Assembly: GCF_014648915.1 (NCBI RefSeq)
Contig: NZ_BMSA01000020.1
Span: forward strand, 147,438-211,437
Source of the DNA: Streptomyces phaeofaciens
GTDB lineage: Bacteria; Actinomycetota; Actinomycetes; Streptomycetales; Streptomycetaceae
Direction of reading: 5' to 3'
DNA: 64,000 nt
Positions 25,159 through 33,650 of the stretch are shown piece after piece (within the stretch, counting starts at the first letter, position 1; every line of letters begins with the position of its first letter). A program made the position numbers and the translations under genes. The notes below the pieces were generated by a model. That model was not told the DNA's origin and made no database searches. It saw nothing but the letters and a program-made list of their open reading frames with translations.

Positions 25159-25550
25159 GCGGCGAGCGGCCCGTGGGCATAGACGAGTTGCTCGAACGCG
25201 TCCGTGCGCGGTACACGCGCGTGGAGGCACCCGAGGCGTACGAGGCCTCCCGCGCGGGCGAGGCGCTGCTGGTCGACATCCGGTACGCGGCCCTGCGCGA
25301 GCGGGACGGCCTGATCCCCGGCGCGCTGGTCGTCGAGCGCAACGAACTGGAGTGGCGGCTCGACCCGCAGGGCAGTCACCGGGTCCCCGAGGCCACGGGC
25401 CACGACCTGCGGATCGTCGTCATCTGCAACGAGGGCTACGCGTCCAGCCTGGCCGCCGCCTCGCTGCACGGGCTCGGGCTGCACCGGGCGACGGACCTGG
25501 TGGGCGGGTTCCAGGCGTGGAAGGCGGCCGGACTGCCGGTGACGCCGTAG
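25155..25550 (+). CDS. rhodanese-like sulfurtransferase
   Basis: A single-domain rhodanese of 131 residues: LLVDIR (39-43), then the active-site loop CNEGYAS with catalytic C91, and the C-terminal DLVGGFQAWKAAGLP helix. It would carry sulfane sulfur as a persulfide. GTGA overlaps the cysteine dioxygenase stop, so both proteins are made together, consistent with a cysteine/sulfur-detoxification module. All expected residues are present. Confidence 0.92.
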   Translation: MSGERPVGIDELLERVRARYTRVEAPEAYEASRAGEALLVDIRYAALRERDGLIPGALVVERNELEWRLDPQGSHRVPEATGHDLRIVVICNEGYASSLAAASLHGLGLHRATDLVGGFQAWKAAGLPVTP

Positions 25551-25566
25551 CGGCCCGCCCCACGGC

Positions 25567-26535
25567 TCAGTCCTGTTGCGGGCAGTACAGCGGCGCGGTG
25601 TCGGCGTTGTCCCTGGTGACCAGGCGGACCGGCGTCTTGTCGATCCGGTCGGCCCTGCCGTCCTCGCGGAGCAGCGACACGACGTTCTTCACCGCCAGCT
25701 CGCCGGTGTCGGCGGCCGAGTTGGAGACCGTGGCGGAGAGGCGGCCGTCCTTGAGCGCGGCCAGGGCCTCGTCGGTCCCGTTGACGGTCACGATCCGCAC
25801 GTCCTTCGCACCGGCCGCGTCGAAGGCCTCGCGGGCGGCGAAGGCCATCTCCTCGTTGGCCACGAAGGCGTAGTCCAGGTCGGGACGGTCACCGATCATG
25901 GCCCGGGCGACCGTCCGGGCCTTGGCGGGGTCGTACATGCCGGGTTCGTCCGCGACCACCTCGGCGTTGTCCGGCAGCCGCTCGGTGAAGGCGCCGGTGA
26001 GCAGGTCGGAGGCGGCGCCGGGGGCTCCGGCGATGACGCCGACGGTCACCTCGCGATCGGCCGCGTCCTCCTCGATCCACTCCGCGTCCAGTTCGCCGAC
26101 CTGTTGCAGGTCCACGACGACGGCTCCGAGGAGGCCGGAGGTGTCCTCGGGGGCGACCGAGGTGAGGAAGATCGGCACGCCCGCCGCCTTCGCCCTTGCG
26201 ATGTCCCCCTTGAGCGCTTCGACGTCGACGGTCTGCACGATCAGCGCGTCGACCCCCCGGGCGATCAGGTCCTCGATGTTGGCGACCTCGTCACCGGCGT
26301 CCTGGCGCGAGTTGGCCGTGTGGAGCGTGACACTGTAGCTGCGGGCCGTGCGCTCCACCGCCTCCTGAAGACACGTGTGGAACTCGGTCGTCCCGCCGTT
26401 GACGAACCCCACCGTGATCCCGCCCTTGACGCCCGACGATCCGGTGTCCGACGGCCACACGGCACAGCCGCCGAGCAGCAGGCTGCTGAGGGACGAGGCG
26501 ACCAGCGCTCTTCGGGTGCGGGTGGACACGGGCAT
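25567..26535 (-). CDS. sugar-type substrate-binding lipoprotein
   Basis: A 322-residue periplasmic binding protein of the Peripla_BP_4 (ribose/xylose-type) family. The lipobox LLLGGC has Cys24, and the mature part starts GITVGFVNGGTTEFHTCLQE. The diagnostic ARGVDALIVQTVDVEALKG and AGVPIFLTSVAPEDTSG strands are present, with VTVNGTDEALAALKDG near the C-terminus. No ABC permease or ATPase genes accompany it, so it is an orphan receptor whose ligand and partners are elsewhere. ATG 26535 is chosen for its signal peptide; a GAGGCGG site is upstream. Confidence 0.85.
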   Translation of the reverse strand: MPVSTRTRRALVASSLSSLLLGGCAVWPSDTGSSGVKGGITVGFVNGGTTEFHTCLQEAVERTARSYSVTLHTANSRQDAGDEVANIEDLIARGVDALIVQTVDVEALKGDIARAKAAGVPIFLTSVAPEDTSGLLGAVVVDLQQVGELDAEWIEEDAADREVTVGVIAGAPGAASDLLTGAFTERLPDNAEVVADEPGMYDPAKARTVARAMIGDRPDLDYAFVANEEMAFAAREAFDAAGAKDVRIVTVNGTDEALAALKDGRLSATVSNSAADTGELAVKNVVSLLREDGRADRIDKTPVRLVTRDNADTAPLYCPQQD

Positions 26536-26703
26536 GGCGAAGCCGCCTCTCGGGAGGGTTCGGGAGCGAAGCCCGTACCGTGACGAAGATCGGCACGGGT
26601 GCACAGGCGGCAGCAGACGGTACCGGCGGCCCCCGCGCGCTCACCCTCCTGGGAACGCAAGGTAATCGTGCGCGCTCCGTCACCCAGAGGCCCGCCGCCG
26701 CCC

Positions 26704-29253
26704 TCATTCCCCGGCCGTCGCCACCGTCACCGCGCGGACCCGCAGGGCCACCCGGCCGGGCAGGGCGGTGGCGACGAGCGCGAGAAGCCCGGCTCCGGCG
26801 ACCACGACGGCGTAGGCGAGGGGGGCGACCGCCGGGGCCGCACGGCCCGTCATGCCGACGCTGAACGCGGTCAGGACGGCCAGGGCGACGGCGCTGCCGA
26901 GCGCGGTGGCGAGGAGGAGGACGGACAACGCCTCGGTGCGCAGCATCCGCAGCACCTGACGGCGGGTCGCCCCCGCGAGCCGCAGCAGCGCGAACTCCCG
27001 CACCCGTTCGGAGACCGACATGGCGAGCGTGTTGACCACCGCGATCGCCGTGAAGGCCAGCACCAGACCCATGGCGAGGAGGTTGACCTCGGCGTTCGCC
27101 TGCTGCCGTTCGGCCTGGAGCGAGTCGGCGGCGGCCGGGGAGATCACCGAGAGTACCGGGAACTCACGCAGTGTGTTCGCGAGTTGTGTCTGTGTACGGG
27201 CCGTACTGACGAGAAGGGAGGAGGAGAGCGGGTTGTCGACGTGGCGGGCGAGGAGGCCGTGCGCGAAGGTGAGGTCGCCGAAGCCGAGCCCCCTGGCGTA
27301 GACGGCGGCGACGGTGAGTGTGGCGGGCGTGCCGTCGCCGAGCGTGAGCCTCAGGGTGCTGCCGGGTGCCAAGTGGAGCTGGTCGGCGGCCAGTTCGCTG
27401 ACGGCGACCGTGTGCTCGGCGAGCCTGCCCAGAGAGCCGGCGGTCACGTCCGGGTCCCAGGTGCGGGCGAGCCCCGCAGGGGTGACGCCCTGCGCCGCGT
27501 ACTTGTCGAGCCCGACCCGCACGGTCGTGCGGACGACCTCGGTGACGACGTCCTGGTCCGTACGGAGCCGCCGTGCCGCCTCGGCGGGGACACCGGGGCC
27601 CCGGGAGGCGACGACCCAGTCGGCCCGGACACCCTCGCGGGCCTGGGCGCGGGCCGCGTCACCGAGGGTGGGCTGCACGAACAGCACGGTGCACGTCATA
27701 CCGATCAGCAGGGTGAGGGGCGTGACGACGGACGCCATCCGGACGGCGTTGCCCCGGAGGTGGGCGGTGGCGAGCCGGCCACCGGGACCGGTCAGCCGCA
27801 GCGGGCCGGCGAGCAGCAGCGCGGCCGCCCGGACCAGGAGCGGCCCGAGCAGGGCGACGGAGGTGGACAGGACGACAACGGCGAGGAAGGTCACGGGCGT
27901 CGAAGCGGGCTCGGTCCGCAGGACGCTCAGCAGCGCGACGAGTGCGGCTCCGCCGGCGAGCAGCAGCAGACCGGCCAGGATCCGGCCCCGGGCGGGGCGG
28001 GTGGGTTCGGCGCGGGCCTCGGCGAGCGCCTCGGCAGGACGGATCCGGGCGACCCTGCGGGAGGCGATCCGCGCGGCACCCCACGCGCCGAGCAGGGTCA
28101 CGGCGACGGCGGCGAGCGGCGGGAGGACGCTCACACTGTGCTGAAGCGTGGCGGGCACGGCCCCCAGGGCGACGAACCTGCCGTGCAGCCGGCCGCCGAG
28201 CGGGATCCCGAGGGCCGCTCCCGCGGTGCCGGCGGCCGCTCCGACGATCAGGGCCTCCCGGCCGAGAAGCTTGCGAACCTGCCCGGAGGTGGCGGCGATG
28301 GCGCGCAGCAGGGCGAGTTCGCGGTGGCGCTGCTGGACGGAGAGCGCGAAGGTGCCGACGACCACGAGGACGGCCACGAGCAGCGAGGTGCCGCCCATCG
28401 CACCGCCCATGCTGACCAGCCGGGTGCGGGCCGCCGCGGCGTCCAGGAACTCGACCGGGCCACGGGTGTCGCCGACACCGACCTGGGCGCCGGTGCCGTG
28501 CAGTGCCTTCACCAGGGTCTGCCGCAGCCGGTCGAGGTCGGTCCCGGCCTCGGGCAGCACACCGAACGCGGTGACCTGCCCGGGGTGGGCGGCCAGACGA
28601 CGGGCCTCCGCGGCGGAGAAGAAGAGCGCGGTCTGGTGGCGTACGGCCGTCTCCGGGGCGGCGACACCGGAGACGCGGTAGGTGCGCGGGGCCTGCGTCG
28701 ACTGGACGGTGAGCCGGTCACCGGGCGCGAGGTGGGCACGCTCGGCGAGGTCGCGGTCCACGACGACATCGGTGGCGGCCTGCGGGGTGGTGCCCGCGGT
28801 GAGCCGGTACGGGGTCAGCGCGGCGGATTCCCAGGCGTGCCCGTAACCGGGCCTGTCGCCAGGCCCGCCCCGGGTCAGGCCTCCTCCGGACGGGGCCAAC
28901 GGTTCGGCCAGGAAGGTCAGTTCGGGGATGACCCGGGCCACGCCGGACGTACCGGAGAGAGTGCGTTCGAGGTCGGCCGGGAGCCAGGCGCGTTCGGCGA
29001 TGGGCTTGGCCTTGTGCTTGACCTTGGTCTTGCCCTTCTTGTGCTTGACGGTGGTCCGGTGGACGTTCTGGTCGGCGGAGACCACGACCGGGGTGGCCGC
29101 GTAGCGCTCGGTGCGGATGGTGCCGTGCAGCCCCGTCTCCAGGAGGGTGCCGCACGCGGTGATCAGGGCGGCCGCACACATCAGGGCGAGAAAGGCGCCG
29201 AGGAAGCCTGCCTTGCGAGCGCGGACGGTCTTCAGGGCGTAGCGCAGCATCAT
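26704..29253 (-). CDS. FtsX-type ABC transporter permease (MacB-like)
   Basis: An 849-residue membrane protein with two FtsX domains. A first TM near 15-38 is followed by a large extracytoplasmic domain, and two clusters of helices follow (about 270-400 and 720-845), each with the ELALLRAIAAT or EFALLRLAGATRRQVLRML motif of the family. A Lys/His-rich insert (about 68-85) interrupts the first external domain. Type VII ABC permeases need a cognate ATPase, but none is adjacent. Its ATG overlaps the ArsR-family stop by ATGA, so the upstream regulator is translationally coupled. Confidence 0.9.
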   Translation of the reverse strand: MMLRYALKTVRARKAGFLGAFLALMCAAALITACGTLLETGLHGTIRTERYAATPVVVSADQNVHRTTVKHKKGKTKVKHKAKPIAERAWLPADLERTLSGTSGVARVIPELTFLAEPLAPSGGGLTRGGPGDRPGYGHAWESAALTPYRLTAGTTPQAATDVVVDRDLAERAHLAPGDRLTVQSTQAPRTYRVSGVAAPETAVRHQTALFFSAAEARRLAAHPGQVTAFGVLPEAGTDLDRLRQTLVKALHGTGAQVGVGDTRGPVEFLDAAAARTRLVSMGGAMGGTSLLVAVLVVVGTFALSVQQRHRELALLRAIAATSGQVRKLLGREALIVGAAAGTAGAALGIPLGGRLHGRFVALGAVPATLQHSVSVLPPLAAVAVTLLGAWGAARIASRRVARIRPAEALAEARAEPTRPARGRILAGLLLLAGGAALVALLSVLRTEPASTPVTFLAVVVLSTSVALLGPLLVRAAALLLAGPLRLTGPGGRLATAHLRGNAVRMASVVTPLTLLIGMTCTVLFVQPTLGDAARAQAREGVRADWVVASRGPGVPAEAARRLRTDQDVVTEVVRTTVRVGLDKYAAQGVTPAGLARTWDPDVTAGSLGRLAEHTVAVSELAADQLHLAPGSTLRLTLGDGTPATLTVAAVYARGLGFGDLTFAHGLLARHVDNPLSSSLLVSTARTQTQLANTLREFPVLSVISPAAADSLQAERQQANAEVNLLAMGLVLAFTAIAVVNTLAMSVSERVREFALLRLAGATRRQVLRMLRTEALSVLLLATALGSAVALAVLTAFSVGMTGRAAPAVAPLAYAVVVAGAGLLALVATALPGRVALRVRAVTVATAGE

Positions 29254-30236
29254 GGGGCTTCGGTCTCTCTTCTGTTGTGTGTGGGGTTGTGGTGGGTGGG
29301 GTTGTGATGGGTGGGGCTGTGGTGGGTCGGGTCTTGGTCGGTGGGGTCGTCGTGGGTGGGGTCGTCGTGGATGGGGTCGTCGTGGATGGGGCCGTGATCG
29401 CGGGTGTCGGGCGCGTGCGCTGGCGCAGGCTTGGGCACGGGTGTCGACTGGGGCACCGGTGTCGGCTCGGGCACGGGTGCTGGTGTCGGCGCGGGTGCCG
29501 GCTCGGGCGCGGGTGGCGGTGCCGGCTCGGGCGCGGGGAAGGCCAGGAACCGGGTGAGGAGCGTGCGTGCGCCGGGCGGGGTCTCGGATTCGGGCCGCTT
29601 GTAGCGGTTGAGGAGGGCGATGTACTCCTCGAAGAACTCGCGGAGTTCGGGCAGGGTGAGCCGGATCGTGCCGCGCGAGTAGGGGAAGGCGTCCGCCCAG
29701 GGGTCCGTGTCGGCCGCGTCCCGCTGGAGCCGCTCGAAGAGGTCCAGGTCGGCGGCGTAGGCATGGTGGTTCAGCTCATCCATGACGTGCCGCATCTCGG
29801 CGCTCTGCCGGCTGCGCGGCGGGAAACGCCGGTCGCCCGGGACCGCCCGCCACCACCGCTCCCGGTGCGCGGACGGCTCGACCCGCCGATCCTCGCGCGC
29901 ACGGCCCGCCTGGCCTGCCTGGCCTGCCTGGCCTGCCTCGTCCGGACGGCCTGGCTGGCCCGACCGGTGGTCCGGTTGTCCGGTCTCCTCGACGAAGCCG
30001 TATCTGGCCAGCTCGCGCAGGTGGTAGCTGGTCGACCCGGTGTTCAGGCCGAGGGCACGGGCGAGCGTGGCCGAGGTGGCCGGGCCGTGCAGGGTGAGGT
30101 GTTCGAGCATGCGCTGCCGACGCGGCTGGGCGAGCGCCTTGAGGGTGGCGAGATCACCGAGCTCGACGGGCGCCGTGGAGGCGCGTTCCGCTGGCCGGGG
30201 CTCGTGTTCACCAGGTTCCTGGGGCGTCCGGGGCAT
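29250..30236 (-). CDS. ArsR-type winged-helix regulator with repetitive tail
   Basis: A 328-residue protein. Residues about 25-100 form an ArsR winged helix (ALAQPRRQRMLEHLTLHGPA, LGLNTGSTSYHLRELARYGF). A Gly/Gln/Ala repeat follows, then a helical domain about 130-225 (RHVMDELNHHAYAADLDLFE, YSRGTIRLTLPELREFFEEY) found in related padR/arsR-like regulators. The last 100 residues are Pro/Ala/Glu and then HxDPTHHNP repeats, with no counterpart expected in the family. ATG 30236 is taken; a GTG at 30272 would lie inside an 18-bp palindrome that is probably its operator. It precedes and overlaps the FtsX permease gene. Confidence 0.82.
   Translation of the reverse strand: MPRTPQEPGEHEPRPAERASTAPVELGDLATLKALAQPRRQRMLEHLTLHGPATSATLARALGLNTGSTSYHLRELARYGFVEETGQPDHRSGQPGRPDEAGQAGQAGQAGRAREDRRVEPSAHRERWWRAVPGDRRFPPRSRQSAEMRHVMDELNHHAYAADLDLFERLQRDAADTDPWADAFPYSRGTIRLTLPELREFFEEYIALLNRYKRPESETPPGARTLLTRFLAFPAPEPAPPPAPEPAPAPTPAPVPEPTPVPQSTPVPKPAPAHAPDTRDHGPIHDDPIHDDPTHDDPTDQDPTHHSPTHHNPTHHNPTHNRRETEAP
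29275..29400. repeat. 15-bp GT-rich tandem repeats in arsR 3' end
   Basis: About eight copies of a 15-bp unit of type GTGGGTGGGGTTGTG, drifting to GTCGTCGTGGGTGGG and GGATGGGGTCGTCGT. The unit is in frame (5 codons) and encodes the DPTHH(N/D) tail. Confidence 0.88.
29430..29535. repeat. hexamer/12-bp GGCTCGGGCACGGGTG repeats in arsR
   Basis: Imperfect repeats with GGCACGGGTG, GGCTCGGGC and GGCGCGGGTG units encode the alternating Pro-Ala/Pro-Val-Glu stretch before the His-rich tail. Confidence 0.75.
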
Positions 30237-30253
30237 GCGTCCACACTTGCCTG

Positions 30254-30271
30254 TGCACAGCTGCCTGTGCA
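30254..30271. promoter_or_regulatory. palindromic operator upstream of arsR-ftsX operon
   Basis: TGCACAGCTGCCTGTGCA: perfect 7-bp arms TGCACAG/CTGTGCA around CTGC, 18 bp before the ATG of the ArsR-type gene. A further half-site TGCCTGTGCAC lies 14 bp away. Likely autoregulatory. Confidence 0.6.
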
Positions 30272-30396
30272 CTGCGGTGGCCCGGCGTCCTCAACGGGGG
30301 GTTATCCCCACTCCGCGATGCCCGGCCGGCCCTGACGCGGTCGGCGCCCCGCACGTCCACCGTGTCCGGAACCGAGCTCCTGGCCGCAGGGCCGGT

Positions 30397-31191
30397 TCAG
30401 TACTCCCCGTCCCCCAGGAACTCCGTGTCCTCACCCTCCTCCTCCAGCGCCTGCCGGACCAACCGAAGGGCCATGCCCTCGGAGTAGCCCTTGCGCGCGA
30501 GCATGCCCGCGAGGCGGCGGAGTCGTTTGTCGCGGTCGAGACCGCGGGTCGAGCGCAGCTTGCGGGCGACGAGTTCGCGGGCGGTCTCCTCCTCCCGCTC
30601 GGAGTCGAGCTGGGCGACCGCCTCCTCGATCAGCGCCGCGTCGACACCCTTGGTGCGCAGTTCCTGCGCGAGGGCGCGCCGGGCCAGGCCCCGGCCGTGG
30701 TGCCGGGACTCCACCCAGGCGTCGGCGAAGGCGCTGTCGTTGATCAGCCCGACCTCCTCGAACCGCGAGAGCACCTCCTCGGCCACCTCGTCCGGGATCT
30801 CCCGCTTGCGCAGGGCGTCCGCGAGCTGTTTGCGCGTGCGCGGGGTCCCGGTGAGCAGGCGCAGGCAGATCGCCCGTGCCCGCTCAGCCGGGTCCCCTGA
30901 AGGCTCCTCCTTCTCGGCCCTCGACGAGGAGGAAGCGCCTCCGTCCTCTGCGGACGGTTCTCCGAAGCCGCGCCGACGGCGTCCACGGCCACCCCGCGAA
31001 CCACCGCCCTCGCCGCCGCGCCCCGCCCGGCCGCCACGGGGCCGGCTGTCGCCGTCCGTGCCGTCATCCGGGTACGAGCCGCCGTCCGGCCGGTCCTCGC
31101 CGTTTTGGGCGAGGCCGCCGCCGTCCCGGCCCCCCGGCTCCCATACGGTGCCGGGGCGGGCGTACTCGGCCCATTCCGTTCGTCGTGTCAC
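30397..31191 (-). CDS. recX: RecA regulator RecX
   Basis: A 264-residue protein that caps or modulates RecA filaments. The conserved three-helix repeats occupy residues about 103-255 (RAICLRLLTGTPRTRKQLAD, the VGLINDSAFADAWVESRHHG core, KGYSEGMALRLVRQAL). The first 95 residues are a Gly/Arg/Asp-rich disordered extension typical of streptomycete RecX. GTG at 31191 follows the recA stop by 3 nt, so recA-recX form one operon with translational coupling. Confidence 0.95.
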   Translation of the reverse strand: MTRRTEWAEYARPGTVWEPGGRDGGGLAQNGEDRPDGGSYPDDGTDGDSRPRGGRAGRGGEGGGSRGGRGRRRRGFGEPSAEDGGASSSSRAEKEEPSGDPAERARAICLRLLTGTPRTRKQLADALRKREIPDEVAEEVLSRFEEVGLINDSAFADAWVESRHHGRGLARRALAQELRTKGVDAALIEEAVAQLDSEREEETARELVARKLRSTRGLDRDKRLRRLAGMLARKGYSEGMALRLVRQALEEEGEDTEFLGDGEY

Positions 31192-31194
31192 GGA

Positions 31195-32316
31195 TCAGCT
31201 CTTGGCGGCCGTGGCCTTCTTGGCGGCCTTGGCGGCGGGGGCCGGAACCGTCTTGGCGTCGTCCGCGGGGGTGCCCGGGGCGGCCGCGGCGTCCGGGCCC
31301 GACTCGGCGGCGTCCGCCGGACGCACACCGACGCCCAGCTTCTCCTTGATCTTCCGCTCGATCTCGTTGGCGAGGTCGGGGTTGTCCTTCAGGAAGTTAC
31401 GGGCGTTCTCCTTGCCCTGGCCGAGCTGGTCGCCCTCGTACGTGTACCAGGCGCCGGCCTTGCGGACGAAGCCGTGCTCCACGCCCATGTCGATCAGACC
31501 GCCCTCGCGGCTGATGCCCTGGCCGTAGAGGATGTCGAACTCGGCCTGCTTGAAGGGCGGCGCGACCTTGTTCTTGACGACCTTGACGCGGGTGCGGTTG
31601 CCGACCGCGTCGGTGCCGTCCTTCAGCGTCTCGATGCGGCGGATGTCGAGGCGCACCGACGCGTAGAACTTCAGGGCACGGCCACCGGTCGTGGTCTCCG
31701 GAGAGCCGAACATCACGCCGATCTTCTCGCGGAGCTGGTTGATGAAGATCGCGGTGGTCTTGGACTGGTTGAGCGCGCTGGTGATCTTCCGCAGGGCCTG
31801 GCTCATCAGACGGGCCTGGAGACCGACGTGGCTGTCGCCCATCTCGCCCTCGATCTCCGCACGCGGGACGAGCGCGGCGACGGAGTCGATGACGATCAGG
31901 TCGAGGGCACCGGAGCGGACCAGCATGTCCACGATCTCCAGGGCCTGCTCGCCGTTGTCCGGCTGGGAGAGGATCAGGTTGTCGATGTCGACGCCGAGCT
32001 TCTTCGCGTACTCGGGATCGAGGGCGTGCTCCGCGTCCACGAAGGCGACCTGGCCGCCGGCCTTCTGCGCGTTCGCCACCGCGTGCAGCGTCAGCGTCGT
32101 CTTGCCGGAGGACTCCGGTCCGTACACCTCCACCACGCGGCCGCGCGGCAGCCCGCCGACGCCGAGGGCCACGTCGAGGGCGGTCGACCCGGTCGAGATG
32201 ACCTCGATGGGCTCCATCGACCGCTCGCCCATGCGCATGACCGCGCCCTTGCCGAATTGCCGTTCAATCTGTGCGAGTGCGGCATCCAAGGCCTTCTCGC
32301 GGTCGGTTCCTGCCAT
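31195..32316 (-). CDS. recA: recombinase RecA
   Basis: A 373-residue recombinase that forms ATP-dependent filaments on ssDNA, pairs homologous DNA and stimulates LexA self-cleavage. Walker A GPESSGKT is at 66-73, Walker B LIVIDSVAAL, then the QALRKITSALNQSKTTAIFINQ loop region, GSPETTTGGRALKFY (L2) and the C-terminal domain ending in an Ala/Lys-rich basic tail rather than the acidic tail of E. coli. ATG 32316 is selected by homology of MAGTDREKALDAALAQIERQ. Two promoters are visible upstream: a RecA-independent damage promoter (32360-32382) and a LexA-type SOS promoter (32477-32506). Confidence 0.98.
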   Translation of the reverse strand: MAGTDREKALDAALAQIERQFGKGAVMRMGERSMEPIEVISTGSTALDVALGVGGLPRGRVVEVYGPESSGKTTLTLHAVANAQKAGGQVAFVDAEHALDPEYAKKLGVDIDNLILSQPDNGEQALEIVDMLVRSGALDLIVIDSVAALVPRAEIEGEMGDSHVGLQARLMSQALRKITSALNQSKTTAIFINQLREKIGVMFGSPETTTGGRALKFYASVRLDIRRIETLKDGTDAVGNRTRVKVVKNKVAPPFKQAEFDILYGQGISREGGLIDMGVEHGFVRKAGAWYTYEGDQLGQGKENARNFLKDNPDLANEIERKIKEKLGVGVRPADAAESGPDAAAAPGTPADDAKTVPAPAAKAAKKATAAKS

Positions 32317-32359
32317 GGGTTCCACCCGATTTGCTTGAGTCGATCGCTTCACGTCAAAG

Positions 32360-32382
32360 ACGCTAACGCCTGCCACTGACAA
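32360..32382 (-). promoter_or_regulatory. recA P1: PafBC/RecA-NDp-type promoter
   Basis: On the minus strand TTGTCAGTG (32382-32374), 8 bp, TAGCGT (32365-32360). A perfect match to tTGTCRgtg-N8-TAnnnT. Predicted transcript start about 32353, giving a leader of about 37 nt. Confidence 0.8.
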
Positions 32383-32476
32383 TGCGCCTCGACGCCCGTC
32401 CAGCCTGTGGATAACTCGGGTACTTCTCGGCCCGAAACGGGACGTAACACCCGTCGAGAACCTCGCCGGAGCCTCC

Positions 32477-32506
32477 ATGAGAATGGATGTTCGATTTTCG
32501 TGTCAA
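32477..32506 (-). promoter_or_regulatory. recA P2: SOS promoter with LexA box
   Basis: On the minus strand TTGACA (32506-32501), 18-bp spacer, TCTCAT (32482-32477). In the spacer TCGAACATCCATTC (32494-32481) matches the Gram-positive LexA box GAAC-N4-GTTC with one change, and is the form seen at streptomycete recA. Confidence 0.8.
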
Positions 32507-32684
32507 GCGCACCACGCGACACTTCCGAGGCTACGTTCGCGAACCGACAGCCCCCCGACTCCGCCTCCCGCCGCACGCCCATGGCACCCCCGACACCCCC
32601 CTGGCCGGGCTACTTCCCCGGGCGTACGCCGGGTGTCTTCGGCCGGACGACGACGGCGTACGGCGGCGACGGGACGCTCGGTGC

Positions 32685-33620
32685 ATGGACGACGAGAAGA
32701 CGGTGGAGACGGCGGGAACGGCCGGGGCGGAGCAGGCGGAGCGGGCGGAGCGGACGGCGGGAGCCGCGTACGCGACCGGCCGCGGTGAGGTCGACATCGC
32801 CTCCGTACCCACACCCGTACCCACACCCGTAGCCGGACCCATATCCGGACCCGCTTCCGAGGCAGAGCCCAGCAGGCCCGCGGCCGTCAGGTCCCTGGAC
32901 CGCCTCTGGGAGGCGACCGCTCTCCTCCTGGTCCTCTCCGGCCTGGTCCACCTCGTGGTCTTCGCCGTCGACGGCGGCCCCTGGGACGGGCCGGTCTCCT
33001 GGCGGAAGCCGGTGACGTTCGGGCTCTCCTTCGGGGTGACGCTCTTCGCGGTCGCCCGGGTCACGTCGTGTCTGCGTCTGGACGCGCGTGCGCGTGCCCT
33101 GCTGCTCGGCGTATTCGCAGCCGACTGTGTCGTGGAGGTCGGCGGCATCACCCTTCAGGCATGGCGGGGAGTGCCCTCGCACCTGGACATGGAGACGCCT
33201 TTCGACACCGCGGTGTCGATGACGCTCGCGGTCGGCGGTGGTGTCCTCGTGGTGCTGCTCACCGTCCTCGCGGTGGTGTCCTTCCGGCACCCGCCGACGG
33301 GACCTGCCGGGACGGCACTCGCGGTGCGCTCCGGCTTCGCGGTCCTGCTGGTCGCGCTCGCCTCGGGAGCGGCGATGATCGCACGCGGTGTCGTGCTCAC
33401 CCGTACCGGTCACCAGGAGGCGGCGTACCACTCGACGGCCTCGCTGAAGCCGCTGCACGGGATCAGCCTGCACGCCGTCCTGGTGCTGCCCGCGCTGGCC
33501 TGGCTGCTGTCCCGTACGCCCTGGAGCGCGCGCGTACGGTGGCGGATCGTGGCCGTCGCGGTGGGCTGCTACTGGGCCGCGGTCGCCGCGGCCGGCGTGT
33601 GGGCCGTGCTCACGTACTGA
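32685..33620 (+). CDS. multi-pass membrane protein, unknown function
   Basis: A 311-residue protein. The N-terminal 75 residues are acidic and low complexity (repeated PTPVPTPVAGPISGPAS). Seven or so hydrophobic helices follow, beginning LWEATALLLVLSGLVHLVVF; VSWRKPVTFGLSFGVTLFAV and LKPLHGISLHAVLVLPALAW are characteristic segments seen in related actinobacterial integral membrane proteins. His and Arg residues within helices (SGLVHLVVF, HGISLH) could bind a cofactor but this is speculation. GACGCT is 6 nt before the ATG, so the mRNA may be leaderless. Divergent from recA. Confidence 0.75.
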   Translation: MDDEKTVETAGTAGAEQAERAERTAGAAYATGRGEVDIASVPTPVPTPVAGPISGPASEAEPSRPAAVRSLDRLWEATALLLVLSGLVHLVVFAVDGGPWDGPVSWRKPVTFGLSFGVTLFAVARVTSCLRLDARARALLLGVFAADCVVEVGGITLQAWRGVPSHLDMETPFDTAVSMTLAVGGGVLVVLLTVLAVVSFRHPPTGPAGTALAVRSGFAVLLVALASGAAMIARGVVLTRTGHQEAAYHSTASLKPLHGISLHAVLVLPALAWLLSRTPWSARVRWRIVAVAVGCYWAAVAAAGVWAVLTY

Positions 33621-33650
33621 CGCCGGGCCCCCGGGATCGGGCCCGCGAAG

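Larger units (their letters stand above)
32317..32684. other. recA/membrane-protein divergent region
   Basis: A 368-bp non-coding region holding the two recA promoters (separate entries) on the minus strand and the start region of the membrane-protein gene on the plus strand. Nothing else is resolved. Confidence 0.6.

Noticed and set aside
26599..29307. 902-codon open frame opposite the FtsX permease
   Set aside because: Low-complexity Gly/Asp/Arg product, antisense to a clear membrane protein.
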